Notes: a model not told the origin generated them from the sequence alone. 64,000 nucleotides of DNA from Nematostella vectensis (GCF_932526225.1 NC_064041.1:14354951-14418950), one strand, 5' to 3'; positions 48,648 to 63,353 are shown, counted from the stretch's first letter. A program made the numbers and translations.

Positions 48648-51600
48648 GGCTCTTCAGCGCTGTAAATAGGCGAACGATCCCCCGTAAGCCGCGAATCCAG
48701 GGTTTTCCCTCGCTGTTTAGGTCTTGTTACGATCAGGGTCTCTGCAGTTTAAAATTGCGTTATTCGTAAGTTAGCGATCGTATGAAGTAGCCGCATCCTG
48801 GCGACTCAACTCGATGCATCACACGTGTGGTTTAGCACTGAGAGATCAACCGTCGCTAACTTGCATCAAACATGGCTTTAAATTTCCCCTGCACGTTCAC
48901 ACTACTACACTACTGGTTCGAGGGACTTATTGTTATTGCTGTTAGGATGTGCTGCCTGTTTGTATAAGGCAGCCCAATCTAATGAATCCACACACACACA
49001 CACGTATGTGTACGACGATACGCTCTCCGTATGACAAACACACCGAACCTTCAATTATATGAATGTGTGACATGTCACACACACACATAGTAAGTGAAAA
49101 AGTCACGCACTGCCGACCGGAAGTGGTCGGCGGAGGTTTCTGTACAAAGCACGTACGATGCAGTGTGCATATACTATGCGTACAAATTTTTCGATGAGAG
49201 ATCCGGTTAGTAAAGCCGCCTTTATTATCAAAGAAATATTGTGCAAACAAAGAACACAATAATGGGTTCCAGGACAGGCGAATGGTACCATGACCACCTG
49301 ACACTACACTGGCTGCCAACATCAGAATGGCTTCTTAATTAACTGTATGGCTTTTCGAGGAATCTCACTCCAGAGAAACGTTACACTCAACTATTTTAAA
49401 GCGGTTTAAAGCAATGCGTTATAGTCGGCCAATTGTTTTTTTTCGTTTATTTATTTGCTTTGCTGTCACCCTAAATTGAGTTTCTCGATTCATTCGCGTA
49501 CAGTAAATTGACGGGTTCGTTTGAGGTCAAAAGGAACAAACGGCGATATAGTATATGAGCACTTTGACTCGTCGTCCCGGGTATTCTAATGGCCTGTCTG
49601 TTGGGAACATCTGAATGGCTTCCCTGGATTACAAGTGGCGCCAGAAATACGCATGGTCTTACTAAATTGAATTAATCGATGGTTAAAGCGAAATAAAACC
49701 TTTATCAAAACCACTAAACGTATAATACACAACAAAGTTGAAATAACTTTAAATCGCAATCGTCCTTAAGAGATATTTTTAAAAAATGCTCGAGAAACCT
49801 GAGAAATTTGAGACCTGTTTATCATATGTTTTCCAAATGTGCTTTCTACAAAATATAAAACAATTTATAACTAATAATGTCAAAAAATGCAGCTAATTGC
49901 CAGATGCATTAAAGAAATAAATAGCATGGTTCATGTCACGTATGCACTAACTTCTACGATGGGCCAACTTCAACGGACAACATCTAAAATACAGATGATT
50001 TATGCATTATATATTTAATTTCACCCCTTTGCTATTATAAGTCATAGGGGTCAAAGTTAATCAATGTTTTACGGATTATCGACGAATAGCACCAACAGAA
50101 TACGTGCTTGATTTTACGGAAGCGGAAACAAACAAAAACACATCCAAGTGTGAAAATGGGATAGAAAAAGAGAAATTGAGTTTATGCAGGTTTGTCAGGA
50201 CATAGTAATTGGTACAAATAGGCCCCCTTGTATCGGTGCACGGAAAAATTTGGCTATTTCAAGAAAAATGAATGCTCTCCCATAACTCCATTTGATGAGC
50301 AGAAGTAACCACAAAATAACAGACACTCTTTTGTAAAAAAAAAAAAACATTTGTAACAATAAAATTGACAACGATTGAATCTGTCCTTGAATTAACCGGA
50401 TAAATATGGAGTTAAAATTTTATGCTGCCGTATCTCATCTCTACTTCAATAACTTTTTATTGAGCACTTTGGATAGGAGAAGGCGAGGGCAAAAATGTTT
50501 TAAAAGCATTTTTTTTACTCGTCTTCTTCTTCACTTTTTTCCTATATCCAACAAAGCAAATGATAACCGCCAACAACCTTCGAATAGACTGCTGGATATT
50601 CAAATCACTGTCGCAAATATTGTCTGGAACGCCCGAAGTTTAGACAAGAATAATTGAAAACAATTAATTAAAAACTCTAGAACGAAGAGAACCTTAAACA
50701 AGAATATCTTCCCTTTTTACAGAAAGAGCCTTATATATTCAAATGATGATAGTATGTAAAAGTGTTTTCGCTTACCGATCGTGGTGTTTGCGCCCTTGGG
50801 CTAATTCCGCGTGGCTCTGTTATCATCAACATCGGGTCTAACTATCGCGCGCATATCTCGGCAAAAATTCCCTCATGTGTCTGCCGAAAACTCATATTTA
50901 TGACTTTTCTGAGCGTCGCCCAATCGCCTGCTTTCACCTGTGTGATTTGAGTTGACGTTGGGCTTGGACTAACTTGCCAGGACCATGAATACATAAAGTT
51001 AAACTATTATACAGCAAAACTTTTTAGCTGAAACATGCCGCTAATCGAAAGCAAATAGATAACAAAAACAATTGAGTCTGTGAATTAATGCGTTGATCGC
51101 TGTTCAGTCGCTAGTTTACGTCTATGTAGACCGCGACCGGGCCTTTTCACTGGAGCGCGTGGCGCGGTGGAAGATGCGGCAAGGACTTTAATGACCTCCA
51201 GGAATAACTTTATAACCACGACGATCGGAATAATCAAAAAGGGCATGGTAGTTTTATCATTGAAGAGCCTCAGTTTATCCATCTGACATCACAAAAAGAA
51301 CATGAATCTATCTTTTTTTCAAAGAACCACACCAATGTGTTTATTTTTCTCTGCGTAATATAAATTGACGTATTAATCGCGCTTCTTTCCTTAGAACAAT
51401 TACCAATTTCATGACTATTTGGGTAGTGGTTAGGCTCGTGCTAGCTACAGGGGTCGGCGAACTTTTGAAGTCTTTCGCGCGTTGCCGGTCACTGTGGCAT
51501 CAATCAAATTTGAATGAATATTCACTGCTAAACGAACGACTCACAAATTTTGCAAAGGAAGACCTCAAGACAACTGCGTGCTTTGTTTACTCTTCCTATA

Positions 51601-52779
51601 AGAAAAATGCGCGCTTTTTTAGTATTGATTAACGAGGCGAAATAAAATCTTAACCACAAAAAAAACCCCTTAACTGATAATGAAATGACCTCATTTACCG
51701 ATTTGATCGTTATGGAAAGTCAAATTCACCTTTCCTCGCCGCGTTTTGTGCCTCGATGCTTGCGCTTGCCGATGGTAGTGTTATACTTTTATATAAATCA
51801 AAACCAAGCATTCAAAGTGAATATCTATTTCCATTCGTCTCTACCACAAACATCGTGTTTTTATTCTGCACCTGTGGCACTGACTTGAATTGGGATACCT
51901 GTGGTATTCCCGGAGGATCGTATTTCCCGTACTCCTTCTTCCATGATTCAATTGTTTTTATACAAGAATATCAGCAAGCAGCAGAAGAAACAACAACAAC
52001 TGCCTAGTGCATGGTGTGTAAAATACAATAAGAACATTAGAGTCACATCACACAGCACATAACGAGTAACATAAAAGAATATATGTAGGGTTGAAATACC
52101 TAGCAGTTCTGTTTATGATATAGAAAAAAGGTTAATTTAGCAAAATTATTATGAAGTCGCTAATCAATTACTTCCCAAATCCAACGCAAGCTTCGCTATA
52201 TTGTGACTTGTAGATATGATGGTACACTTCTTAGGATCCCTGATTGGGACATGCCCCTTGCGTGACAGGCCTCTCTTTCGTGACAGCCCAAGGGCACCAG
52301 GAATACGATGATCGGTCAAATAACAAAAACAAAGAATTATTTTTATCTTATTCCCAAACTTACTGTCATTTGCATTAATACGAGCCTTTTCAACATCCGA
52401 CGGATAAATTGGGCTTCTTCTAATCTCCTTTTCGGTATTTTAAGATGAATGAACCAGTCCTCATTCTAGACTGAATAGATAATAGCTGTTAACAGCTGAT
52501 CCATTTTGGCCTGTTGGCGGCTTTTCGAACATAGGAGCGTACAGAAGGGTATTCGAAGTTTGATCAAAAGACTTTGCCCGGGGTGGCAAACAATACTAAA
52601 AGGCTAAAATAAGGTGAATCGAGAGCATGCCAATTTCACCAATTTTAGAAAAGCGCCATGAGCCTCGCATTAAGTATTTCGTCCAATATTGCGAGTAGCT
52701 ACAAGGTCCTGGTAGAGCCGAGAATTTCATGCCCAAAAGATAACACTATTGAAGAGTGTTACTCCCTCTACGCAGACCA
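48648..52779. other. 5' flank of Notum-like gene and gene-poor DNA
   Basis: The Notum-like promoter should lie just above 48647; I see no core motif I trust. A short CA/TG-rich tract occurs at 48990-49090. One low-confidence small membrane-protein frame is at 51085-51282 (minus). Otherwise AT-rich with no recognisable exon. Confidence 0.45.
51085..51282 (-). CDS. possible small single-pass membrane protein or exon, 65 aa
   Basis: Not recognised. The frame begins MDKLRLFNDKTTMPFL directly after TGTGATGTCAG, which could be a splice acceptor or chance. It has one strong hydrophobic stretch (PFLIIPIVVVIKLFLEVIKV) followed by a basic tail (KRPGRGLHRRKL), an orientation that fits the positive-inside rule. 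It ends at TAA. Length and amino-acid make-up are more protein-like than nearby frames, but with no homolog or neighbour exons it may be chance. Confidence 0.22.
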   Translation of the reverse strand: MDKLRLFNDKTTMPFLIIPIVVVIKLFLEVIKVLAASSTAPRAPVKRPGRGLHRRKLATEQRSTH

Positions 52780-54130
52780 CCCAGTGTTTACCGCATGTCT
52801 GTTGTCTTTCTAGTTATACCATCTTGTGTTTACTGCATGTCTGTTGTCTTTCTTGTTATACCATATGTGTTTACTGCATGTCTGTTGTCTTTCTAGTTAT
52901 ACCATCTTGTGTTTACTGCATGTCTGTTGTCTTTCTTGTTATACCACCTAGTGTTTACTGCATGTCTGTTGTCTTTCTAGTTATACCACCTAGTGTTTAC
53001 TGCATGTCTGTTGTCTTTCTAGTTATACCACCTAGTGTTTACTGCATGTCTGTTGTCTTTCTAGTTATACCACCTAGTGTTTACTGCATGTCTGTTGTCT
53101 TTCTAGTTATACCACCTAGTGTTTACTGCATGTCTGTTGTCTTTCTAGTTATACCATCTTGTGTTTACTGCATGTCTGTTGTCTTTCTTGTTATACCATC
53201 TTGTGTTTACTGCATGTCTGTTGTCTTTCTTGTTATACCACCTAGTGTTTACTGCATGTCTGTTGTCTTTCTAGTTATACCATCTTGTGTTTACTGCATG
53301 TCTGTTGTCTTTCTAGTTATACCATCTTGTGTTTACTGCATGTCTGTTGTCTTTCTTGTTATACCACCTAGTGTTTACTGCATGTCTGTTGTCTTTCTTG
53401 TTATACCACCTAGTGTTTACTGCATGTCTGTTGTCTTTCTAGTTATACCACCTTGTGTTTACTGCATGTCTGTTGTCTTTCTTGTTATACCACCTAGTGT
53501 TTACTGCATGTCTGTTGTCTTTCTTGTTATACCATCTTTGTGTTTACTGCATGTCTGTTGTCTTTCTAGTTATACCACCTAGTGTTTACTGCATGTCTGT
53601 TGTCTTTCTTGTTATACCACCTAGTGTTTACTGCATGTCTGTTGTCTTTCTAGTTATACCACCTTGTGTTTACTGCATGTCTGTTGTCTTTCTTGTTATA
53701 CCACCTAGTGTTTACTGCATGTCTGTTGTCTTTCTTGTTATACCATCTTTGTGTTTACTGCATGTCTGTTGTCTTTCTAGTTATACCACCTAGTGTTTAC
53801 TGCATGTCTGTTGTCTTTCTTGTTATACCACCTAGTGTTTACTGCATGTCTGTTGTCTTTCTTGTTATACCACCTAGTGTTTACTGCATGTCTGTTGTCT
53901 TTCTAGTTATACCACCTTGTGTTTACTGCATGTCTGTTGTCTTTCTTGTTATACCACCTAGTGTTTACTGCATGTCTGTTGTCTTTCTTGTTATACCATC
54001 TTGTGTTTACTGCATGTCTGTTGTCTTTCTTGTTATACCACCTAGTGTTTACTGCATGTCTGTTGTCTTTCTAGTTATACCATCTTGTGTTTACAGGCTG
54101 TCTGTTGTCTTTCTAGCTATACCATCTTCT
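52780..54130. repeat. 42-bp minisatellite, ~32 copies (unrelated to the 8.5-kb one)
   Basis: Unit contains TGTTTACTGCATGTCTGTTG and TCTTTCTAGTTATACCA. Variants are CTAG/CTTG and CCTAG/TCTTG. Two units carry one extra T (near 53537 and 53749) and so shift the plus-strand frame, which is why the 14-residue repeat frame breaks up. Not coding in my view. Confidence 0.95.
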
Positions 54131-57100
54131 AGTTATGCCATGCCGTACTTACTGTGCACCGTTTTGAGTTCAAGTGTCTTTATCAGTCGCCATTTTTGCA
54201 TCTTAGCAAAATACAGAGTGTAAGAAAGTATCCATTTTAGGTCTTTCCCAAAGATGCTCCAAATTTCTTAAAAACATCCCCAATTGCCAAAGTTACTCCA
54301 AAAATTGCCACAGAGTTGCCCCAATTCGCAAAAGTTGCCAAAAAAATGCTATAAAAATAGAATAAGAATTACCTAAAAATTGTCGCAAGTGTAAAACGTT
54401 GCCAACAAATTTACTAAATTTTACAAAGTGGCAGAGAGAATGCTGCTTAATAGTTCTTTTCAAAAAAATTTTTAAATATAACGCAAATACGTAATATGCA
54501 ATGTAATGTGCATTTAACATCAGTCATGTTTTCGCTTATTGCTGTTGTCGCTCGCTTGTTGCTTAATAATAAGTTCATCGTCACTCGAGGACTCCGCCAT
54601 TTTGAATATATTAGAATAATCATAGTAAAGAACGCTGACCAACATAACTGCCTCTTCGCAAAACCATACGTCGACCAATGACACAAGATTAATAAATGAT
54701 GTAAGTAGTTAAAAAACTCGAGAGTTCAATAGTTTGATATACCAAGAACAAGAAAATAAGCAAAAAATGCCCATTTGACGTGAATGTATCCCTAAAACCC
54801 CGAAAAAAAAAACAGCAAAAGTGCTCTCATTTACAAGAGATGCCCGAAAAGAGAAAGGTTGCCGCATATCCTAAAAGTTGCTCAAAAGTTGCCAAGCATC
54901 TGTTGAGTGACTGTTGCGTTCATTCCGATTTAATTCGTTATTTGAGGTACAAAACTTTGTTTTTAGATGCTTATTTCGAGATTCTATCGCATTTATTTTT
55001 CGGACTAGGCCTTTTTAACTCTATACATAGACATCCGTTCGTTTGTGATACATTATCATTGTGTTTGCGTTAACAGAAAGTATTATTTTTAAAACACAGG
55101 GAAAAATTTTAAGCCCAAAACAAGAACTGACGAACAATTTATCCCCCACCCTAAGAATACTGACTCCCCCCCCCCCCCTCCCCCCGCCATGGACCGCAGT
55201 GAAATTTAGCGGTGAGCACCTAGTTGCTTTTGTTTCTATTATCTTCTTTCTATGAAGGAGCTAGTTGGTCTCTATTTTTTTCTTTGTGTTGGGCAATGTT
55301 CCTTTTCCAAAAATCAATAAGAAGTTTTGAATTAGTAACATTTTATCGACCCAAATTTAGCTTTTAATTTTGAAAGGTCTAATTCAGGTAAGTAATTTTT
55401 TGTGTGTATTTGTGTTTTTTTGTTTTGCCGAGTCAAGGTGATAAACAACTCAGCATGGTATCTATGTGTCGCAGCGCATAAAAACCCTCGAATGTGCATA
55501 GAATTATACGTCCTACCACTAGTCAATGCACTCCAGAAACCTTGACTTTCAAGTAGAAAAACTCAAGCGCTGAAGAGATCTTGATAATGGTGATGAAACG
55601 CGTAAAGCATCACAAGCCGGGTTACGCACACATAGATCACTTAGCACGCTAGATTACCTCAAGCTTGATCAGTCTCAAGTCGTCTACACTTAGTACGATT
55701 TGGTGAGCTTTTTAGCCGATTTACCTGTTGTCTCTGGGTACCATAGTCACAGTGAAGCGAGTGCTGATGAAGATATCGCGGTGTGTTGTAGAATTAGCTT
55801 TATGGCGCTGCTTTAAACTAGTTTTGTGCACGTCTCTTGAGGTGTCTGTCCCAGGTGATCAGGTCTATACGCACATTGTGTGGTATATCGATTTTGCTTG
55901 TACTACAAATAGCCTTGGGGAACTTGCTGTTAAACAGTGGGGTGCCGACATCGAAATGCGCTATCCCAACAGCCAATTAGGAGAAGCATTGTAGAGATAA
56001 CAAGAAGCCAATCAAAATCTTTGGCTTATCTTTCTATAGCCAATCATACTATGCGGCCTTTTTCTAGAGATAACGGTCCGAGATAACCATAAAGCCAATA
56101 TAAAAAAACCGATTGATCTTGATCAGCATTAAAGCAGTTGTCAGATCTTAGCTTAATCTATAAACAAGTGGAATTGCTTTATGGAGGATTTGAGGTCTCG
56201 ACACATTTCCAAACATCCGGTTAATATCCAGACGGTTTTAATTTACTAGAAAAATTATCGACCACAGTCCAAATGTTCATTTTCTCTTTTTCTCTTTTTA
56301 ATCATAACATAAAAACAAAGTCAAATATATTTTGTGTACATAGCTGGACGTGGAAAAAAGGCCTTAATGTCATTAATTGTGAAAAAATCAACGAGTTTCG
56401 TAAAATTGTATCACAAAAAGGGTAAATAAAAGGAACCTTCCAGGCGCAGTATGGCTAATAAAACAGCCCTATATCACAGAAATCGATGAGAGGCGGTGAA
56501 CACAAAGAAATTTAATGAACAACTGTGAAGCAAGCGCCCTGGGAGTCCAACGACACTGTAACCCCAGCAGGAGAGCCAACACAGGTCGCCCATAGCAGCC
56601 CGATGCACGCTTCGAGGATCCAGGGGTCTTTTCTCCCGCTCGCTCCATCCTCGTGGCGAATACTTTCGTCCCCAGCGCTTAAATTAATGGCGCGAAAATT
56701 ATCAAAAGACACATTTCTCCAGTCATAATATTAGGGCTTTTAAAAGATGGAAGTTATAGTCCAAAGAAAGCGAGGAACAAACAGCCATTATATTATCCGC
56801 ACTCGTGGTTTTCTTAGTGGTTGTTCACAGTGCGCATGCGCAAGGCTGGTTCTCGCCACCTCGAGCACGGCTCAAGAAAATGCGCAAGCATGCGAGGTTG
56901 GTTTTATATATTATATATATCAACATTTGTTATCGTTTTCAACTGATATTGGAATAATAAATATAAACTCAAAGTAACCAGCTTAAATGGAATCTTATGG
57001 TTTATTCACTGAATTCTATAGCAACATTTCTCCCCAAAGCCTGCGATTGTGACTTACTACTATCTACTTTTCAAATCGTTTCTTATTTGAAAAATGTATT

Positions 57101-60100
57101 GCAAGTGCTTCCAATCTGTTCACGGTCGCAAACAGATCAAAAAGCTAGAAGCCAGTTCCAAACAAAAGCGAGATAAACTATAATCTACTACAAGTGTGTA
57201 AGACAGGTCAACACCGCAGACTGAAATGGTGTTAGGCAAGACTGGTCTTTTTGGTCTACGGCACCTTAGAGGCATTGCCCATTGAATGGGCCGAGTGCTT
57301 TTGCATGAAGTTTTACTATATTCAAGTAAAAACAATCACATTACCCCCCAAACCTTGCAAAGAGTTTCTTTATCCATCAGTAATCAGTAATCATTAGCAA
57401 AAGCGCATCTCGGGTGTTAAAAGGAGAGTGGATGGAGAGCGAGCGAACCTCTTTTATGGTCTTACGAGGTGTTATTAACGCCATATTAAAGACGCCGAAA
57501 CGCCATGCGCCTGGTTTAACTATGTCCAGCTTTTTCAGGATGTCAAAACAATCGTAAATTAACCTTTTCTAGAAAAAAGAGCTTTATTTTCTTTGGATGG
57601 TTTCAAAGTTTATACAAACTCCAGGTGGTCCGTCTACTGGCGCCAAGAGTTTAACAGAAAGAGAGATTCGCATTCCTTCTGATTTAGCAATCCACTTGGC
57701 ACCAGACTCTTAACGAATTTAAAATCGATCAGCGATCAGGTTTCAAGAGCAACAGTTGATATGAATTATATTAGAAAGGCTTCTCTGCGAATGCTAGTGT
57801 TCCCCTTTGGCTCTGTGTGCTGATGATAGCGAATTGTCGCGCCACAAGAGTCGGTATGGATCACACCTCAAATGACGAGGCTGTCGAGTGGACATAAAAA
57901 CGGGTTTCTAGCAAAACGAAATCGAAATATCTAAATAAATGGGAAATCAGACTATTTGGCAGTTGCTTGCTATTGATTTACTTTGTAAATTGTAGCGTTG
58001 AAGACTTCTAAGACTATCCGCATTTGAGCTAAGCGCACATACTGCATACTGTATACTAACGCATGCGTCAACAAAGTAATCTGCATTAGAACAACTTGAG
58101 TAAACTTGAGCTAGATCCCAATAAGCCGTTATTTAACTACCCTCTATCACCTTGTATCACTGATCTCGAAGCTTCTTTTTTCCGAGTTTATCGATAAACA
58201 TCAAGTGACTTAGTGATAAAACGTATGAATGTCATTATTGTTATTGCTGCTATTGTTACAAACTTCTTCTAACACGTATATCGAAGGTTGCCTACGGGCT
58301 ACAGCTAGTTGTGTCACGATCACAAAACTTCTAACCGACAAATTGCTTTAAAGAAGGCCAATCACGCCGCCCTTTTATGCTCCTACGCAATGCCGATTCA
58401 AACAAAGCATCCACTTTCATAGGCTAATTCAAACAAGTAACAAAGATGGTCTCAATCAAATATCGTCAATAACGTATCAGACTTCATTCGTAGATTATTT
58501 TGAAGTTTCCTTTGCTTTTTATATACAAAATATACAAGAGTGGTTGGTCGACATGCATTCTTAACGGGGATTTTACTAAAGTATCGGATCCTGCTTTTAT
58601 TAGCCATGATCACGTGGTGCTCAATGCATGTCCGCAAAAATCAAAAGGCATGCAGGATTGCGCTGAGAGACTTGTAACATCCTAATCGTCAGGTTCCCAT
58701 CGTCATCGACGCCCTGCTTTAGAAGGGTACGCTGTCACCTTGTGATTAATTGAGCTCGATTCCGCGCGTGCAGTAATACACCTCACTTCCCATTTTTGTC
58801 ATTCGTCAGTTAAGTCATTAGTCACAAGGGTATCGCGAAAGCAATGCTGTCAAGTCTTGTTCTAAAAGATAGAATGATATGTAATTTGTCATTCGCATTC
58901 TCTGGACTGAACATGCTTATTGTTGTTCATATGAAACATATGAAACAAAGAAGGGTCTAGAAAGACCTGATATAATTGCAAGGGTAATAAAAGGATAACG
59001 TTGTTATCGTGCACAGAGGTAAACCACAGGGACGTCTTGTTTGAGTAAACGAAACACCAAACCAAAGTCCGATAGGTCTACAGTTATAACGTGTATGGAT
59101 GAAACTTTGACCGCTTACAATAAGCTATAAGAAGCAATTATTATCAAGTAAACTTACAGTCATTTTAAACAATGAATAGAAGTAATGTTAGTCTAGAAAG
59201 TGCACATGTAAAGAAGTATGCCTGATCCCTTACAGAAACTATTTGCTTACAATACAAACAAAGTTAAGTGCCAATAAGGCTTGTCGATGAGCGGTAGTGA
59301 AGTGTATAATAACAGATCTCGAGTATTGAGTATCGACCTCGCGTATCGAATATCATTATTTGGAGGCTATTTTTCGAGGAGAGTTTCGTGTCAGCGGAAG
59401 CAAAATGCTAGAACATTCAACGCTAAAGAATGCTCCATTTATACTTATACACTGATAGCATTGTTATTCGCGCCCTGTTTTTTTTTATCGAATGTTTACA
59501 ACCAATAGTTGTTTCGTCGCCTGGAGATCTCCACTTCGCGGTCATTCGACCTTTAACTATATCAAAGTAGCCCGTTGATGGCTCTCGTTTTTAATCTTGT
59601 TTTCAAGTCGTTGTGATAACTCCAAAAGTACTCATCTTTATATTTTCTTTACTTTGTATATGTTCTTCTTACTAAGCGGGGATTTGCAGTAAAAACATGC
59701 ACGCATTCACTTTTACCGCGCGTAACGTCAGTGACCTCTAAAGATATCGCGATGCGTGCACGCAAATACAGAAGGTTCAGTTGCTGTTGTAAAACGGTAC
59801 TTACCGAGCGATCCGATCCAATCCTACTATCATACAGGGTAAAGCTGTGCTACTGCAGTGTGTTGGGGCGCCGAATGACGATACCACGCTTATTGAGTTC
59901 ATATAAACGGAATACCACCCGTTTTACATTTTCTCGCCCGCGTCTGGTAAACTCGTCTAGTTGATATCTACTCGTAACAATTGCGCCAAATACTTAACCA
60001 AATGTTTATCACGGACAGGGCACAACAACTGATTACTACTCTTGCTGAAGAGGATCCACTTAGCGCTTATGACACCTCACAAGAGCGTTAAACTCTTAAG

Positions 60101-63100
60101 TTAATCGTGCTTTCGTGTGGATAAAACGTGTTTGGGTGAACGATTGGTAAAATCCATAGGTGCTGTTCGGTATGGGAATGCTGTGAATTTTGACAGCCTT
60201 AATGTGTTTCAGCTGGACTATTGGTAGTGTTTCGCATATGGTGCGCAGGCATGTCGTTGATTGGCTACACGTGCGCTAGGAAGGTGGATATGAGTGATAT
60301 TGCACTATACCACCCGCTATTCAATGGTGGGTCCCCACGGGGAGCTAGTGGCTGAGATCACATAGTTCCCAGGCCGATTTTATGTTTACTACAAACAGTT
60401 GTTCTGAATTCTTAAGTTTAGACAGATCCGTGTCGGATGTGTGGCTCGCGATTAGCGTTTCGCTGATGTGTGGTTGTCTTAGCCGGATGAATCCCACGGA
60501 GTATCTCAGTACCACAGGACTCCCGTCGACACACGGAAATCATTAGTAGATACAACGAATGTTCAGTTTGGTGTGGTATGGTGTTAATTTGTAGGTATGG
60601 TTTGAGGCGTTTAAACGGGTCTATCATTATTATTACTAATTAGCACTTTCTAGAACTCGATTTGCGTCACCAGCACCTTCCAATTAAGATGAAATTTATC
60701 TTAAATTTTGATTAATATTATATTTCTAAAGATGCTAACTCTATAAATGATAAAAATACATTTCTTTATGTCAGACTTTTTGCTGTCTCACGGGCTTAGG
60801 TTTCTCCACCGTGGGGGCATTCAGAGAAATCTACCCTCGACATATCGGCGCATCTTTTTCCCTTCAACCTTCTGTTATGGCACTTAACTTCGGATAACTC
60901 ACATATCAATATTTGGGTGACTTTCATACCCACTCGGCCGACCTCTTGGAGGCCTGGGTCTTAGGGCTTTTCAAGATCAGTGAGAAAAAAATTTGACCGA
61001 GAGATCAAGTTTTTTTAACAAATTTTTGCCTCGAGTCTCAAATTGACAGGAATAAGCATTTTTCACCATGTTTTCTGGAGATCCGGGAGCGGGAAAACTT
61101 TAGCTCTTCTAAATATGGGCATCAATGCCCATATAAGGCAATACATACGAAGGACACTATATGTGGGGAATATGTTTGATATGAACTATCCCCCCCCCCC
61201 CCCCCCCCTACCTCGCATCCCCCATCCCCTCGGCTAATCGACAGAGTACAGTGTCCCTAGCCTCCGCCGCAGGCATCGCTCTGCCCAGAAAGGGATTCCT
61301 GTGGTAATGCATCGAACGGGTTTCCTCTTTTTCTGCTTTTGGCATTGTCCCCTCCCCCCCTTAACAAAGGAATTTGTCGACCACAGGAATCCCGAGTCTC
61401 GGTTTCTAACGTTCAGAGACGCCTGCCTGCGGAGGAGGCTACAGTGTCCCGACCTATAGAAGTGGCGGGATATCGCCTGCACGAGGATATTTAATCGGAT
61501 TGAATTAGCCTCTTTCGCACGCAACAAACGATTCTCGAACGGACCGGAAGAGAAGTTTGCTCACCACAGGGCTCCCGCTTCTTGTCTATCGCTTCCGGTT
61601 TTGGCCTTCCCAACACCGTGATGCCTTATTCGGGGGATTCTACATTTGAATAGCGTTTGGATTGAGAAAGTTACGGAGTAATTTTCTTCGTTCAACTCAT
61701 TTTGTAAGCCTCACGCTGTCATTTTCGATACTCACTTATTTAGGATTCATTTGCATTTTTTTTTATTAGAATACTAGTAACTCGAGCCTGCTGTTTAACT
61801 CGATGTTTCTTTTGTTCTAGCCTCTCAATGGTATATATTGGTATATATTCAGTCGGTATAAATTGGAGGTCACATGACTTTTATCGCATGCAATTGAACA
61901 AAACGGTTAATACTGATCTAAAAACACACGATTTAAGGATTAACAGTAAGCACTAAGGGTGTAAGCAAGCGGAAATATATTGTCCACTTCTTAACCTAAT
62001 GGTATGTTCATTTACAATGAAAAAAAAAACACATTAGCATTCTATAATTAGCATCTACTAATAGTGTTAATTCTAGTAGATGTTGTTAGCTAAAGGGCCT
62101 ACGGGAAGGCTTGTAAATGATTTCATTATGACATACACCAAATAGCCGTTTGTTTCAGACTCTATATTTGAGGTGTTTTATCTCGGAGTGAAGTAGGGGG
62201 TGGGGGGTAGAAACTAGCTTTTAGTATATTAAGCCAAGTTGTCAGATCCACGAAACATGTGTCTTGAACCATATCGCTTGATTTCTTTTGACAGGTAAAC
62301 TTGTGTTATTCCTTAGTACTCTCCACAAATTAGCTTACTTACCTATTAGCCGACAAGTGCTGCATTGTGCTCGATGATATCGGTTGGAAATCCCGGAGTA
62401 TGCTTCACTTTCTCGAACCTATTTTGAACCAAAAGCGTCCTGGTTTGTTTCCTAAACGAATTGACGGTGTTTTCAATAGCGCAACATTGATATGCGGGGG
62501 AATATTGAATTGTGTGATTTTTGCCGCAGGGCAACAAATCGATCATCCAGTCAACGTAGTTTAAACATTGCTTTTTTAGATTTGCGGTCAACTAAACTGG
62601 CCTTGAGAGCGTGCTAGGTAATAGTCAATTCTTTTGTTTAGTCTACTTGCTTCGAGCAATATTCCTTGATTGTTTTATTAAGTTACCTTGGTACAAAATA
62701 GGTAATGCGAAACAGACGTTTTTTTATTGTTCTTTTAGCCCTGAATATCCCTGCGGGCGGTATTCTTACTGTCTCCTAATCAAATTTAGTTTTCGTTTAT
62801 AGAAAAGACCGCTAACCAATCACGGTACTATGTACAGTGCCGATGTCGGTGCGCTATATGAAACGAATTTTTTCCACCATTCCGCCAAATTGTTTTCTTT
62901 TGGCCTAGGTAGGTTCTCCCTTCAAAAAAGCTTAAACATAAGGTACAATTGACTTTCTTTTTGCAAAAGCTAAATTTTGAAATTTATTTAAAATCTAGAA
63001 GACCTTGGGCGAAATTTACCTGTTTGCTTTGCTTGTTTATTCCCTCGTTTCTTTTGTCTTACGTATATTGATATTTGTATTTTTATCATTCACAATTTCA

Positions 63101-63353
63101 TTCATAAGATATCAAACAATGAAAACAAATAGTTCTAAATAAATAAAATCTTCTGTGGGTCATATCAGTATTCCGTTAGTGCATTACAGTGATGTGGTTT
63201 TCATCGGTAGACCGTACAAAATAAACCACATGTAGAAACATCTGAAGTTTGCAAATTTTCCGCTTTTTACGCTGTAGCTATTCTGCTATTCTAGGTATTC
63301 TGGGTAATTTTAATATGGCGTCTTATATTACCCAGAAGACACTAGGGACGAGG
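54131..63353. other. gene-poor DNA with dispersed repeat fragments
   Basis: No convincing exon on either strand in 9 kb. Fragments sharing an AAAGCATCCATTTTCA core with AGTGTG or similar before it occur near 54190-54236 and 58380-58432, as well as near 31715-31755 and 38665-38695, so this is a dispersed repeat end. There is a C run at 55166-55178 and another at 61190-61208. Frames at 56512-56712, 57120-57335 and 60418-60627 (minus) resemble nothing known. Confidence 0.45.
61257..61443. repeat. imperfect foldback, ~190 bp
   Basis: Left arm TAGCCTCCGCCGCAGGCATCG (61259 on, shown to 20-21 bases) pairs with the inverse of CGCCTGCCTGCGGAGGAGGCTA at 61420-61441. Nearer the centre GGGATTCCTGTGG (61290) pairs with CCACAGGAATCCC (61381). 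It looks like a small foldback transposon. Confidence 0.6.

Noticed and set aside
48942-49322. 126-codon minus-strand frame above the Notum-like gene
   Set aside because: Low-complexity CA/TG content, overlapping frames on the same strand, no recognisable motif or splice context.
52749-54223. 277- and 185-codon frames of hydrophobic 14-residue repeats that look like membrane helices
   Set aside because: By-product of the 42-bp minisatellite. Frame is lost at each unit with one extra T.
61043-61237. GSGKT, resembling a P-loop
   Set aside because: Lacks the full GxxxxGK(S/T) spacing in this frame, has no downstream ATPase motifs, and ends in a poly-C run.
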